NCBI GenBank assembly: GCA_036346375.1
Contig: CM070500.1
Coordinates: forward strand, 68,824,525-68,888,524
Length of the DNA stretch: 64,000 nt
Direction: 5' to 3'
From: Guadua angustifolia
Lineage: Eukaryota > Streptophyta > Magnoliopsida > Poales > Poaceae
Below, piece after piece: positions 23,601-34,896 of the stretch. The first letter of the stretch is position 1, and each line of letters begins with the position of its first letter. The notes under the pieces are model-generated. The model worked only from the letters and a program-made list of their open reading frames with translations, was not told where the DNA came from and made no database searches. Position numbers and translations under genes: made by a program.

Positions 23601-23922
23601 ATGTGCATCCATGTAATATATGGATTGGGAAACATGATACACATTTTGTGGTTAATATAGCAGGGATATTCATACTTTAACTTGACTCCAAAGTATGCAA
23701 CTAATATTAAGATGAATATGCAAACATACCTTGGGTTTTCCATTTTTCAATGCGATGAGACTAAACAAAGATATTCTAAATAAACAAGTTAGTCTTGATA
23801 CAAGATTTGTCATTAATAATAATATCGCATTAGGGGATAATCTTAATACGAGATTTGTCATTAACAATAGATTAGATTTGTCATTAACATCAAAACCACA
23901 ACTAATGATGGTTGAACTTACA
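20631..23922 (-). repeat. 5' LTR of the gag-only Sirevirus-like element
   Basis: 3292 bp, same termini and same ordered parts as 12315-15619. TATA box on the minus strand at 21417-21424. GC-rich palindromes at 21480-21930. ACACA-loop hairpins in both flanking zones. Confidence 0.9.
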
Positions 23923-24591
23923 TGGGGCACAATTGAAGCGGGAATGGTGATGACTAAAAATGGGAATTATTAGAGATATAGGGCAAATCGTGGGAATTTA
24001 ATTTGAATAACGGCTTTTAGAACATGGAGGATGCACAATTATTTGAGAAGAAACGGTAGAAGAATCATGAGATTTTAAAGCTTCATTGCAAGCTCTAATG
24101 TAGGAGAGAGAGATCCTCTGGGCATGGCTCAAGCTAAAAGAAACATATGATAGGTGGGGCCCTTATTTTCGGATTTATTTGAGCTGAGAGAAAAGCACAT
24201 TTGGTAAAAATAATAAAAAGGCTCTAAAAATCTTAGAAAATTTACCAAAAATACTTTGGAACATTTGGAACCCAATAAATTTCTGAATTTTTAAGCTTTT
24301 ACATTTTCTACAGAAATTCATTTTGTAAAACTGAGAATTGGGAAAAGTGCTTTAATAAAATCAGTAAAATTCGAAATTAATTCTAAATTAAATAAAAAAA
24401 ATTAAAATGGAATTTTTAGGAGCAAGAGTAGAACCAACATATATAACCCTCATTGTCAATTGCATTCCAATCCTGAGTTAATCCGTTTATGCTATGCGAT
24501 GACGAAAGTGTAAGTGTGGTGGTGTGAATGGTGTGGTTTGTCTGGTGTGCGGGTACACGTACTTGAGCCTAATTTGAGGTAGGACGTTACA

Positions 24592-25836
24592 CAGGCTTGG
24601 TGTGGAGTGAGTTAGGATAAGGGTTAGCACTGGGTGTGTTATATAGGCGTGAGCCACCAGATCTTGATTCACAGGTGAAAAAAGTGACTGCGATTTCACA
24701 AATTGTTTGTCATGTATGCGTGCGGTCATCTTTATCGATCTAACTTGGACCGGTAATAAACATAAAATTTCTATAGATTAGCCATACAAGAAAATGGCAT
24801 CAATACACATTGATCGTGAAAAGCAATCCATAGTATTAAAATATATAATATTTTTATTAAATATAAATTTTAGAAATAACAGTAAAATTAAGGTATACCT
24901 TGCAGGCCGTATAATAAATTATAAAACTTAATGATCTTCCACATTTATGAATGGAAGTAGCTAGTTTATATATAGTAATTAAGTGGAAAAGGATATAATT
25001 TTTTCAAATTATTAGCCAAATTACTAGCCGTCAAGCCTTTAACTGGATCAAGCATTAATTATAAAATTTCGACAACAGTACGCATGATGTCGCATTGATC
25101 TCGATCGTTCTTACAAAAAGAGTGAAGGCAGAGGTTCATATACTTCTCGGTCGTCTTGAAAAACTCTCTTTAAAATATGATGTAAGGCAACATTAATAGT
25201 CCAACATTAGGTACAGATAAAAGAGAAATTAAAAGAGTGTAGCAGACTTTATTATCTCGTTCCAAGACCAAGCTGCGCGCATCGATAGCTAGTCAATGGA
25301 GGGGTACGTAGATTTGCTTGTCTTGTATATCTCCAAGTCATGGCTTTGGCACGAATTCAAAATGGAGGAGATTACACGCAAACGTGATCGAACAAACAAA
25401 TTAAGATCATATATAACGACTCACAGCAAGCGGCTCATAGTGACGTGCAAGTTGGAGTAGAGAACAATCAAATTGAAGGGGTGTGCCGTGTGCGTGTGTG
25501 TAAATTAACTGTTGGAATCCGCCAACTGTACGCTTGTTACTTTCAACTGGTGTTGCATTATCCGATCAATTCCCATGAACTGCGTGTTGAGTAGGTCGTG
25601 ATAACCAGTTGTTCGTAATTGAAAAAGTCCTGTCTATTCACACACCTACATTTTGTCACCACATGCATGCATATATACTACTTTACAAATAGTATACAAG
25701 TGTTTTTCTAAATGTAGAATAGATTATAGAAGCTGTCTCCTCAAATGCTAATGTGTCCAAGATCCCATACAAAGGTTGCTTTATTAGTTGGTGAAGAAGT
25801 GGCCCTAGCTTGGAAAGAGCGGCGGCATGTCACTAC
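24592..25836. other. intergenic sequence, nothing recognised
   Basis: After the old LTR end, this stretch has no repeat copy elsewhere in the window that I could find and no convincing ORF. The open frame starting at 25745 runs into the Copia LTR and is not supported. Confidence 0.45.
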
Positions 25837-26163
25837 TGTTGGTAAATTTGATTTCCTTCAAATTTTTGGGCCGGCCCAGCTTGTGAGGCTTGACCAGCCC
25901 GGTCGGCCCAGCCGGAAGGAGTCAAGAGGCAGCATGTCGTTGCCTCATCTTGACCGAGCAGAGGAAGGGCATTTGGGGATTGCACAGGAGGAGGCGGCGG
26001 CTTCATCCGCATGGCATGGATCTGGACTCCGTCAGGCGCCAACCGGTCGCCAATAAGAAGTTCTGCGGCAGCATGCTGCCGTTGCTAGGCGCCGTTGCCT
26101 TATCTCCTCCCTGTAACCCTATATATTATGCTCTATGGCTCTCTCGGTGAGTTCATCCCAACA
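25837..26163 (+). repeat. Copia LTR 1
   Basis: Begins TGTTGG and ends CCAACA (perfect 6-bp inverted ends), 327 bp, with a TATATATT box at 26120-26127 near the 3' side. No canonical tRNA-Met PBS follows, so the 3' boundary rests on the inverted ends. Confidence 0.7.
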
Positions 26164-27439
26164 TTCTCCTCTCTAATCCGGAATCACTCAGTCTGATAGG
26201 AGTTCGTAGTGTGTTCTTTAATCACTGGCTCTCTCTGATTTGATTTGAGAATTGATTCAACCGGTGGATGACTGTGTAAGCTTGTAACCCTAGTTGAATC
26301 AATTCTTGATCTTGCTGTCTAGGGTTTGCCTTGTGATTAAGGGGGTTTATACCCAGCTAGAACTTTGATAGGGCAGCATTGGCGCTGTCTGCTTGATCCG
26401 ACTGTTTGTGATTTTCTCGGATGATTCACTTGCTGTGAAGACTGACCTGAGTGGTTTGCTGTCTTGTGTTCGGCATTTCCTCTCTTTGGCTGAGGGGTGA
26501 TTTGGTGGCTCTGTGCTTCGCCTGCTACATCTCGAGTTCTCTCGTGAATTGCCTCAACTGGGAATTTTGGCTTTGTATCTCCGGAACCAGCGCCGGTGAT
26601 TTCTGCGGCATTGCAACGGCGTATTGTTTTCTGGGACAGCGTCTTCGACGTGCCTAGCCTGCTGCACTAACTTGGCCTGTTGATGCTTTGTGAGTATTGC
26701 TATCATCTGTAAGTACTCAAGTTCTATATTGCGCAAAGAGGCCAGTTATCAACTAGGGCATCAATTTTAGGGCCAGTTGATTACTTGGGGACTTTGTTTG
26801 TGGGGGGATTGTTGTTCTGTGAAGAATTGGGTTAAGGTAGATTGTTTGTGACAACGAAAATTAACATTCATATATTACAATACTTGGTAGATCTTTTATT
26901 TGATAATTGTGTCGTGTAGATTAATACTCGGTTATGCAATAGTCATCTTCTGTTACGGTTCATTCGTTAATAGCGATCGGTTTCACTTCATGCTATTGTC
27001 GTTACCTGCTTAGTAAGCATTGTCTACCTTTGGATTGCTTATGTGTTTCTCTTGCACTTGTCAAATTGATCAAATTGTAAAACGCCAAGTATGCATAAAG
27101 CTGTTAATTGGGGTAAGGTTGTCACAAACAAATCTATTTCTTGCCCTAGTGGCGAGGATGGCCTTTAAAGGCAACCCGACATCTGAGAACAATTTAAGTG
27201 GAATCAACTTGAGTATTATTACTAGTTGTATGTCTCCTTTCTTGCTCCTTGTTATGCATCTGCTAAGATACTTGTTTATAAGCACAAATACTATGATACT
27301 GTCATCTGTTTGGTTACAGTTCTTGTGCATATGCTCATTCAATAATGAACTGTCATGGTTGAATATGTGCTTTGGAATTATTGTCTTAATAAAATTGCTA
27401 ATACCGCAATATTTACAACAATCCAGAAAACAATACATA
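26164..27439 (+). other. Copia untranslated leader
   Basis: Leader of 1.28 kb between LTR 1 and the gag start, repeated at 32150-33217 plus 44320-44531. An upstream open frame from 27020 is in phase with gag, but its residues show no Gag homology. The ATG at 27440 is preferred. Confidence 0.6.
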
Positions 27440-30400
27440 ATGGCTTCTAGTTCTGATGTCGTTAAGCCTGAGGTATTTGACGGTGCGAGCTTTAAACACT
27501 GGCAAGCTAAAACTAGACTGTGGTTATTGGACCTCAAATTATTTTGGGTCATTGCAAATCCCCCTGAACTTCCTATGGAAGTAGAGGCTGAAAAGCGATG
27601 GGAGGAAGCAAACCACTCAGCTCTAGCTAGACTGTTGGCCGTCATATCTAATAGGCTTTTTGACGTGTACTCAAACTTCACCTCTGCCAAGGCGCTATGG
27701 GATGAACTCGAACTGAAATTTTCTGAAGGAGACAATGGGAACGAGTCATTCACTGTAGAAAGCTATCTTAACTATAAGATGGTAGACGGTAGATCTGTAT
27801 TGGATCAAGTCCATGAACTTCAGCTTTATATCAGGGACTTGACTCAATACAACTGCAACCTACCTGAAAGCTTTCAAGTGAATGTGATACTAGCAAAGTT
27901 GCCGCCTTCGTGGCGTGACTTTGTGACCGCTTGGAGACACATTAAGGAGCAACTGTCTCTCTCTGAGCTGACAGCTGCCATTAATGTGGAAGAGCGGGCA
28001 CGCGCTAGTAACAAGGCTCCCATGCCTCAGGTTCAGGCTCATCACGTGGAGACCAAAAATGCCGGCAAAGGGGCCAAGAAGAAGATCAAAATTCCTTCCC
28101 AGACCAAGCCAAAGCAAATGAAAAAGAAGAAGGAGAACTTTATTTGCTTTGTTTGCGGAACCCCGGGCCACACTACTCGCAGGTGCCGTGAACGAAAGGG
28201 CAAAGGACCTGCGCCTCAGCAAGGGGGCCAAAAGGCCGTGGCAAACGTCGTACTGGCTTCAGCTAGTTCTGACGGGTATGTACCAAGAGCCTTTATGGCT
28301 AATCCATCAAATGAATGGTGGATTGATACAGGTGCTACACGCCATATTTGTGCTGATCGCAGTCTATTCTCCTCTTTTCAGGGTCAAGGAGGTGGCTCCA
28401 TTTTAATGGGCAACGGTGCGGCTGCAGCAATTCGAGGAATCGGTCAGGTCTGCTTGAAGCTTACTTCAGGCAAGACATTGGTTCTTCGAGACGTGCTGTA
28501 TGTGCCGGCAATGAATCGGAACCTTCTTAGTGGAGCTTTGTTTTGTAGACAAGGTCTAAAGTTAGTTTTCGAATCAAATAAGGTCGTGTTGACCAAATTC
28601 GGAACTTTTGTTGGGAAAGGTTATGAAAGTGGCGGAATGTTCTGCCTTTCTATTTTAGATCTTAATAACATCTCTCTTTATAATGTATCATGCAATAAAG
28701 TGGATGATATTTGGCATTCTCGTTTGTGTCATGTGAACTTTGAGGCCATTGTGCGGTTAAGCAAAATGAACCTAATTCCAAGCTATAACCATGAGAAAGG
28801 CTCAAAATGTGAAGTTTGTGTGCAAGCAAAGCAACCTCGAAAGACGTTCCATTCGGTTGAGAGTAGAGACACCTCACCTCTTGAGCTTATCCATTCTGAT
28901 CTCTGTGAGATGAATGGTATTCTAACTAAAAGTGGCAAAAGATATTTGTTAACCCTCATAGATGATTCGACTAAGTTTAGTTACATTTACTTACTTAGAT
29001 CGAAAGATGAAGCACTAGAACATTTTAAAATCTATAAAGTCGAAGTGGAAAACCAACTAGAAAGAACAATTAAACGACTAAGGTCGGACCGAGGAGGTGA
29101 GTATGTCTCTAAGGAATTGTCCCAGTTCTGTGAAGAAAGTGGAATAATTCATGAAATTACTCCACCATATTCACCCCAATCAAATGGAGTTGCCGAACGT
29201 AAGAACCGAACGATTTGTGACTTGGTGAACGCCATGTTACAAAGTTCAGGTATGTCGGACTCATGGTGGGGTGAGGCAGTTCTCACAGCCAATTATGTCC
29301 TAAATAGGGTTCCACCTCGCAATCACGAGGAGACACCTTATGAAGGATGGAAGGGGAGAAAACCGAATCTGTCCTTTCTTCGTACATGGGGATGCCTTGC
29401 TAAGGTTAATGTTCCATTACCGAAGAAAAGGAAGCTTGGTCCGAAGACTGTTGATTGTGTTTTTCTAGGGTATGCTCATAACAGCACGGCTTATAGGTTT
29501 CTAGTGGTCAAATCCGAGGTCAGTGACATTTCTACAAATGTTTTAATGGAATCTCGTGATGCGACATTCTTTGAAAATGTATTTCCTATGAGGACAAAAG
29601 AAGTCATTGTTCCTTCGAGTTCAAATGAACACTCTATTCCTCCTAGTATAGATGATATCACTCCTGATATGGAGTTGAGGAGGAGTAAGAGGCAAAGGAT
29701 TGAAAAATCCTTAGGCGATGACTTTGTCACCTACCTCGTGGATGATGAACCACGAAACCTTTCAGAGGCATACGCATCTCCAGATGCGGAGTACTGGAAG
29801 GAGGCAGTCCGTAGTGCGATGGATTCCATCATCGCTAACGGAACATGGGAGATCACTGATCTTCCAGTTGGTTGCAAGCCAGTGGGTTGCAAGTGGATTT
29901 TCAAGAGGAAGAAGAGACCCGATGGTACTATTGAAAAGTACGAGGCCCGTTTAGTGGCTAAGGGTTTTACTCAAAAGGAGGGAGAAGATTATTTTGATAC
30001 CTACTCCCCTGTGGCTCGCTTGCCCACAATCCGCGTGCTTTTAGCAATAGCTGCTGCATGTAAACTCCATGTCCATCAAATGGACGTAAAGACCGCTTTC
30101 CTAAACGGAGAGTTGGATGAGGAGATTTACATGACTCAGCCAGATGGATTTGTGGTTAGCGGTCATGAAAATAAAGTGTGTCGATTGATTAAATCTTTGT
30201 ATGGTCTCAAACAGGCTCCCAAGCAATGGCAAGAGAAATTCGATAACACTTTGACATCATCCGGATTACGTGTTAACGGGTTTACAAATGTGTGTACTAT
30301 CGGTTTAGAGGGGCAAAGGTGTCATTCTATGTCTATCGTAGATGACATTTTGATGTTTGGGACTGACTTGGATGTAATCAATGAGACAAAGAGGTCCCTC

Positions 30401-31285
30401 TTTGAAAATTTCGATATGAAGGACTTGGGTGAAGCTGATGTAATTTTGAACATCAAACTTCTAAAGGGTGAGAATGGGATTACATTATCTCAATCCCATT
30501 ACGTGGATAAAATCCTGAACCGTTTTGGTTTAAAGGATTGTAAGCCTGTGGCCACACCCTATGACCCAAACGTCAAATTGCGGAAGAACACTGGACTTGG
30601 GAAAGACCAGCTAAGATATTCTCAAATAATTGGTTCCCTAATGTATTGGACTAGTGCTACAAGACCTGACATCTCATATGCTGTAAGCAGATTGAATCGG
30701 TACACGGCCAATCCAGGAGATGATCATTGGATAGCACTTGAAAGGGTACTTAGGTATCTAAAGGGAACCATGAATCTTGGGATACATTATTCTGGCCATC
30801 CGGCTGTCTTAGAAGGATTCAGTGATGCTAACTGGATCAGTGACTCGGATGAGATGAAAGCCACAAGTGGATATGCATTCACTTTGGCTGGTGGGGCTGT
30901 GTCATGGAAGTCCTCCAAACAGACTATCATTACACGCTCTACCATGGAGGCTGAATTAGTAGCGCTCGATTCAGCGGTAGTAGAGGCAGAATGGCTCAAA
31001 GAGCTCATTTCTGACCTTCCTGTGCTGGATAAGCCGATACCAGCAGTCCTAGTCTACTGCGATAACCAGACTGTAATAGTCAAGGTTAAGAGTAGAAAGG
31101 ACAATATGAAGTCCTCGAGGCATATAAAGAGAAGACTTAAGTCTACTTGGCATGCGAGAGAGACGGGTGTTGTTACTGTAGAATACATCCAGTCTGAAAG
31201 GAACTTGGCAGATCCTTTCACAAAAGGACTGTCAAAAGGACCTATTCAAGCAGCATCAAGGGGAATGGGACTCATACCCTGTTAG
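27440..31285 (+). CDS. Copia gag-pol polyprotein, open, 1281 aa, altered RT motif
   Basis: The start at 27440 (MASSSDVVKPEVFDG) is the usual Copia Gag start; the frame stays open upstream to 27020 but is unlike Gag. Domains in order: Gag (1-230), CCHC zinc knuckle CFVCGTPGHTTRRC (about 236-250), aspartic protease with DTG at D296, HHCC integrase zinc finger (WHSRLCH, CEVC, about 425-460), integrase core with D487, D550 and E586, RT (about 800-1050, first catalytic Asp D882), RNase H with D1129, E1172 and D1177. The product would process itself, reverse-transcribe the RNA and integrate the DNA. The RT core reads I966-V-D-D rather than YVDD, and the residues just before it (VCTIGLEGQRCHSMS) are also unlike the family. 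Activity is therefore doubtful although no stop interrupts the frame. The lineage resembles the Tork/TAR side of Copia by general look only. Residues 1-800 are matched by the broken copy at 44532-46838. Confidence 0.9.
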   Translation: MASSSDVVKPEVFDGASFKHWQAKTRLWLLDLKLFWVIANPPELPMEVEAEKRWEEANHSALARLLAVISNRLFDVYSNFTSAKALWDELELKFSEGDNGNESFTVESYLNYKMVDGRSVLDQVHELQLYIRDLTQYNCNLPESFQVNVILAKLPPSWRDFVTAWRHIKEQLSLSELTAAINVEERARASNKAPMPQVQAHHVETKNAGKGAKKKIKIPSQTKPKQMKKKKENFICFVCGTPGHTTRRCRERKGKGPAPQQGGQKAVANVVLASASSDGYVPRAFMANPSNEWWIDTGATRHICADRSLFSSFQGQGGGSILMGNGAAAAIRGIGQVCLKLTSGKTLVLRDVLYVPAMNRNLLSGALFCRQGLKLVFESNKVVLTKFGTFVGKGYESGGMFCLSILDLNNISLYNVSCNKVDDIWHSRLCHVNFEAIVRLSKMNLIPSYNHEKGSKCEVCVQAKQPRKTFHSVESRDTSPLELIHSDLCEMNGILTKSGKRYLLTLIDDSTKFSYIYLLRSKDEALEHFKIYKVEVENQLERTIKRLRSDRGGEYVSKELSQFCEESGIIHEITPPYSPQSNGVAERKNRTICDLVNAMLQSSGMSDSWWGEAVLTANYVLNRVPPRNHEETPYEGWKGRKPNLSFLRTWGCLAKVNVPLPKKRKLGPKTVDCVFLGYAHNSTAYRFLVVKSEVSDISTNVLMESRDATFFENVFPMRTKEVIVPSSSNEHSIPPSIDDITPDMELRRSKRQRIEKSLGDDFVTYLVDDEPRNLSEAYASPDAEYWKEAVRSAMDSIIANGTWEITDLPVGCKPVGCKWIFKRKKRPDGTIEKYEARLVAKGFTQKEGEDYFDTYSPVARLPTIRVLLAIAAACKLHVHQMDVKTAFLNGELDEEIYMTQPDGFVVSGHENKVCRLIKSLYGLKQAPKQWQEKFDNTLTSSGLRVNGFTNVCTIGLEGQRCHSMSIVDDILMFGTDLDVINETKRSLFENFDMKDLGEADVILNIKLLKGENGITLSQSHYVDKILNRFGLKDCKPVATPYDPNVKLRKNTGLGKDQLRYSQIIGSLMYWTSATRPDISYAVSRLNRYTANPGDDHWIALERVLRYLKGTMNLGIHYSGHPAVLEGFSDANWISDSDEMKATSGYAFTLAGGAVSWKSSKQTIITRSTMEAELVALDSAVVEAEWLKELISDLPVLDKPIPAVLVYCDNQTVIVKVKSRKDNMKSSRHIKRRLKSTWHARETGVVTVEYIQSERNLADPFTKGLSKGPIQAASRGMGLIPC

Positions 31286-31826
31286 AGGTTTCCAACGGTG
31301 GCAACCCATCCTGTAATACCGGCGATCCCGTGAAACAGGCTCTGGGACAACTAAGCTGTGTGGGAATCAGAAGCACAATTTCATAGAGTCCTGTTAGCTG
31401 CTGTGCTTACTCTGTATGGTAGGTTGAGCTAAAAGCTCCTAATGAATTCAGTGCCTTATGGCCGGGAATTGTCCTACAGAATTTCCCGAAGAATTCACCT
31501 ATGTGAGCTGATCGTGAGGTCGCGGTCCGGGAGAGTTCAAAGGGTATACTCTCTAGTGTGCTCATGAATGGATACCAAGGACATGACCGTAAAGTTCTGC
31601 CCCGAAAGAGGTGTAGCTCTGTTGCCTAGTACTGTGTGTTACTAGAATGAAAGCTCTCATATCAAGACATTGGATCAAGGCCAAGTCCTCCTTTGTCTGT
31701 GTAGAGTCGTAGTTCTTTTAACTAAGCATTGGTTCAAACCTTTTGGTACCTTGCTGAATAACAGTATATAAAACAGGGCATTGTCGAATCTTCGGATTTG
31801 CCGAAATTTGAAGCAATGGTGGGGAT
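31286..31826 (+). other. Copia 3' untranslated region and polypurine tract
   Basis: 540 bp after the stop codon. It ends in GGTGGGGAT (31818-31826), a purine tract directly before the LTR start TGTTGG. Confidence 0.65.
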
Positions 31827-32149
31827 TGTTGGTAAATTTGATTTCCTTCAAATTTTTGGGCCGGCCCAGCTTGTGAGGCTTGACCGGCCGGTCGGCCCAA
31901 ATGAAGGAGTCAAGAGGCAACATGTCGTTGCCTCATCTTGACCGAGCGAGAGGAAGGGCATTTGGGGATTGCACAGGGAGGCGGCGACTTCATCTGCATG
32001 GCATGGATCTGGATTCCGTCGAGCGCCAACTGGTCGCCTGGCGTTGTTCTGCGGCCATGCTTGATCGTTAATGGCGCCGCTGCCCTCATCTCCTCCCTGT
32101 AACCCTATATATTATGCTCTATGGCTCTCTCGGTGAGTTCATCCCAACA
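31827..32149 (+). repeat. Copia LTR 2, shared between two units
   Basis: 323 bp, TGTTGG...CCAACA, with several small differences from LTR 1. It serves as 3' LTR of unit 1 and 5' LTR of the truncated unit 2. Confidence 0.75.
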
Positions 32150-33217
32150 TTCTCCTCTCTAATCCGGAATCACTCAGTCTGATAGGAGTTCGTAGTGTGT
32201 TCTTTAATCACTGGCTCTCTCTGATTTGATTTGAGAATTGATTCAACCGGTGGATGACTGCGTAAGCTTGTAACCCTAGTTGAATCAATTCTTGATCTTG
32301 CTGTCTAGGGTTTGCCTTGTGATTAAGGGGGTTTATACCTAGCTAGAACTTTGATAGGGCAGCATTGGCGCTGTCTACTTGATCCGACTGTTTGTGATTT
32401 TCTCGGATGATTCACTTGCTGTGAAGACTGACCTGAGTGGTTTGCTGTCTTGTGTTCGGCATTTCCTCTCTTTGGCCGTGGGGTGATTTGGTGGCTCTGT
32501 GCTTCGCCTGCTACATCTCGAGTTCTCTGGTGAATTGCCTCACCTGGGAATTTTGGCTTTGTATCTCGGAACCAAATACGGTGATTTCTGCGCATTGCAA
32601 TGGTGTATTTTTTTCGGGACAGCGTCTTGACGTGCCTAGCTTTTTGCACTAACTTGGCCTGTTGGTGCTTTGTGAGTATTGCTATCATCTGTAAGTACTC
32701 AAGTTCTATATTGCGCAAAGAGGCCAGTTATCAACTAGGGCATCAATTTTGGGGTCAGTTGATTACTTGGGGACTTTGTTTGTAGGGGGACTGTTGTTCT
32801 GTGAGGAATTGGGATAAGGTAGATTGTTTGTGACAACGAAAATTAACATTCATATATTATAATACTTGGTAGATCTTTTATTTGATAATTGTGTCGTATA
32901 GATTCATACTCTGGTTATGCAATAGTCATACTGCTGTTCTGGTTCATTCGTTAATAGCAGTCTGGTTTCACTTCATGCTATTGTCGTTACCCTGTTCAGT
33001 AAGCATTGTCTACACTAGATTGGTTATGTGTTTCTACTGCACTTGTGAAATTGATCAAATTGTAAAACTGCCAAGTATGCATAAACTGTTAATTGGGGTA
33101 AGGTTGTCACAAACAAATCTATTTCTTGCCCTAGTGGCGAGGATGGCCTTTAAGGGCAACTCGACATCTGAGAACAATTTAAGTGGAATCAACTTGAGTA
33201 TTATTACTAGTTGTATG
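32150..33217 (+). other. leader of Copia unit 2, up to the Sirevirus insertion
   Basis: Collinear with 26164-27228. Ends at the duplicated gtatg (33213-33217). The leader continues after the insertion at 44320. Confidence 0.8.
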
Positions 33218-34885
33218 TGAACGATCGAGATGGCGAACAGAGGGGGGTGAATGGTCACAATTAAATTTCCTCCCAAAATACTCCAACTAATACCGTGAAA
33301 AGATCGCGCAAAGGAAATCGTGAAAAACCCGCAAAAACCGGAACGACTAGACAACGTTGTGCAACCCTAGCTTACATGGATGTGATCCATAAAATATGTG
33401 AGGGATTTTCAATCACAATCCTGGTTGTCAAATGTCCAAAAAGGAGAGGAATCAATTCAAATACTTCTTTTCTAAAAGAGATCAAGCCAAGACACAAAAG
33501 TCTCTTTTAGAAAAGCAAAAGCAGATATTTTCAGAATCTGTCTTTAATTTGAATAGAAGGTTGGTGGGTTTCTGCTGCTCACAAAATTATGAGAAATTTT
33601 CTCCCTATGAGAAGATGAGTCGTGAAGCTCTCCACCAAATTTCAGATCAAAAAGACATGTATAAAAATCATCATAAATCTATGAACACAGACAGTCAGGA
33701 ACTTCGACCAGAAAATTTGGGGCTCGGTTTTCACCTCATGGCACCCAAACTATGAAACCAATGAACTCCAAAGTTTTTCTGCAGATGGATATAGGAGTCC
33801 CGCACAATCTCCAATAAGAATCACAAAAAAAAAGGATTTTTCTAGATTTTTTCCAAAAATCAAAGTCTAACTGCTGCGCGAAGAACAAGTTCTGGACAGA
33901 ACTGGAACTTGAAAGAAAAGATGATCTCTACTCAATCAAAGAGTGCAAAAGAGATGTAAAACCATATGAACACACTCAAAACATCCAAGATCAGTATTTA
34001 GAAGGAGGGGAGGCAAATCCAAATTGCATGAATGTAGATTGCGGAAAGTAAATGCGTAATGTAAATGCTGAATTTAAATTGCGTAAAGTAAAGACATAAT
34101 GTAAATGCAGAATTTAAATTCACAATGATGCAAAGAAATTTCTTTGTATTTCTGGTGGGAAGGTTTACAAAGCCTCACTTCATGTGGGCAAAGCTCAAAG
34201 GAGCAACTCAAACCTTCAAGGAGGAGGCCACCCTCCACCCCTATTTATACAACTCTTGGGCCACCTACCACCCTTGGATGAGTCCCTCAACCCTAGGACA
34301 CTCATCTAAGGGTTAGGATTGACCCACTCATACAGCCATGCAAGGGCTAACCCAAAACCCACACACATACGGGTTTTCTTGCACGTTTTCAAAGCATACT
34401 ACCTAGACCCGCTAACCTATCAACTAGACCGCAATCCGACGGCCCTCATTGATCCATGCGGCATCTAGCTAGCATCATCTCCTTTCCTTATCTTCTTGGC
34501 TTGCCGGACTCCGTCTCCGATCATCTTCCGCGATCTCCGACCGTCTGGACCTCCGACGCTCCTCGCCTAGTCCCGGTCATCCTCCGCCTCACCATGACCT
34601 AGCACCGTCGCCCTGCAACCATCAAAGACAAGGAAAAACCTTTCACATAGCAATGCCCACAAAGATATTTTCAGTGATTATCCCAAAATCATTAATCGAA
34701 CATAATTTCTCTCAACGGTCCGATGCTACCGCCCTCATGCGGGTAGCACTAGGAAAAGCAACCAACACTCAAATTGCTTCACATCGAAAATCCAATTCAA
34801 ATCAAACTCAATTTCAAATCAAACCAACCACAACTCTTGTCAATTACTCATCACACATAAGGATAGACCTCCACATGGTCTTTCA
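33218..34885 (-). repeat. 3' LTR of the Sirevirus
   Basis: TGAACGATCG...GGTCTTTCA on the plus strand, 1668 bp. Near-identical in long stretches to 42683-44319. Confidence 0.85.
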
Positions 34886-34896
34886 ATCTCCCCCTT
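34886..34896 (-). promoter_or_regulatory. polypurine tract of the Sirevirus
   Basis: AAGGGGGAGAT (minus) abuts the 3' LTR. Similar tracts recur near 35210, 35258 and 36225. Confidence 0.8.

Larger units (their letters stand above)
12315..23922 (-). mobile_element. Sirevirus-like Copia element, gag-only, non-autonomous, TSD tgggg
   Basis: Two long LTRs (12315-15619 and 20631-23922) flank an internal region of about 5.0 kb. The five bases outside are tgggg on both sides (12310-12314 and 23923-23927). On the minus strand the order is 5' LTR, primer-binding site at 20628-20611, gag, a long non-coding part with repeated polypurine tracts, PPT at 15631-15620, then 3' LTR. Long LTRs, tRNA-Met PBS, repeated PPTs and a coiled-coil gag point to the Sirevirus branch. 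Protease, integrase, RT and RNase H are all absent, so movement would need another element's pol. The LTRs differ by small indels and short substitutions, so it is not a very recent insertion. Confidence 0.85.
9771..24424 (-). mobile_element. LTR-type repeat (same broad type as 1-2835), host of the 11.6-kb element
   Basis: Begins near TGTCAGACCCGG and appears to end ...TTTTAGGAGCA, so on the minus strand it would run TGCTCC...CTGACA. The flanking five bases (ctagt and agagt) match only 3 of 5, so the boundaries are provisional. The host sequence on either side is the interrupted 3' LTR of the older element, which proves an insertion here. The part outside the nested element (about 3 kb) holds no ORF I can support. 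Confidence 0.5.
5905..24591 (+). mobile_element. old short-LTR retrotransposon, host of two later insertions
   Basis: Two related LTR copies bracket this interval. The left one ends ...GAGCGTTACA at 6172. The right one begins TGTTGGGTCC at 9654, is split by the insertion at about 9771-24424, resumes at about 24430 and ends ...GGACGTTACA at 24591. They share the blocks 'caattaagattgag', 'gggagtttagtc.ca.cttgcta' and 'cattg.caattgcattcca'. A primer-binding site follows the left LTR. After removal of later insertions the internal part is only about 330 bp and has no coding sequence. The element is therefore TRIM-like or a deletion product. Confidence 0.6.

Noticed and set aside
25745..26056. Short frame upstream of the Copia element as a host gene
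   Set aside because: Most of it lies inside Copia LTR 1, and the part before the LTR is too short and has no recognisable motif.
27020..27439. Upstream in-frame extension of the Copia ORF
   Set aside because: Hydrophobic, unlike Gag, and the second unit does not keep it open. The ATG at 27440 matches the usual Gag start.
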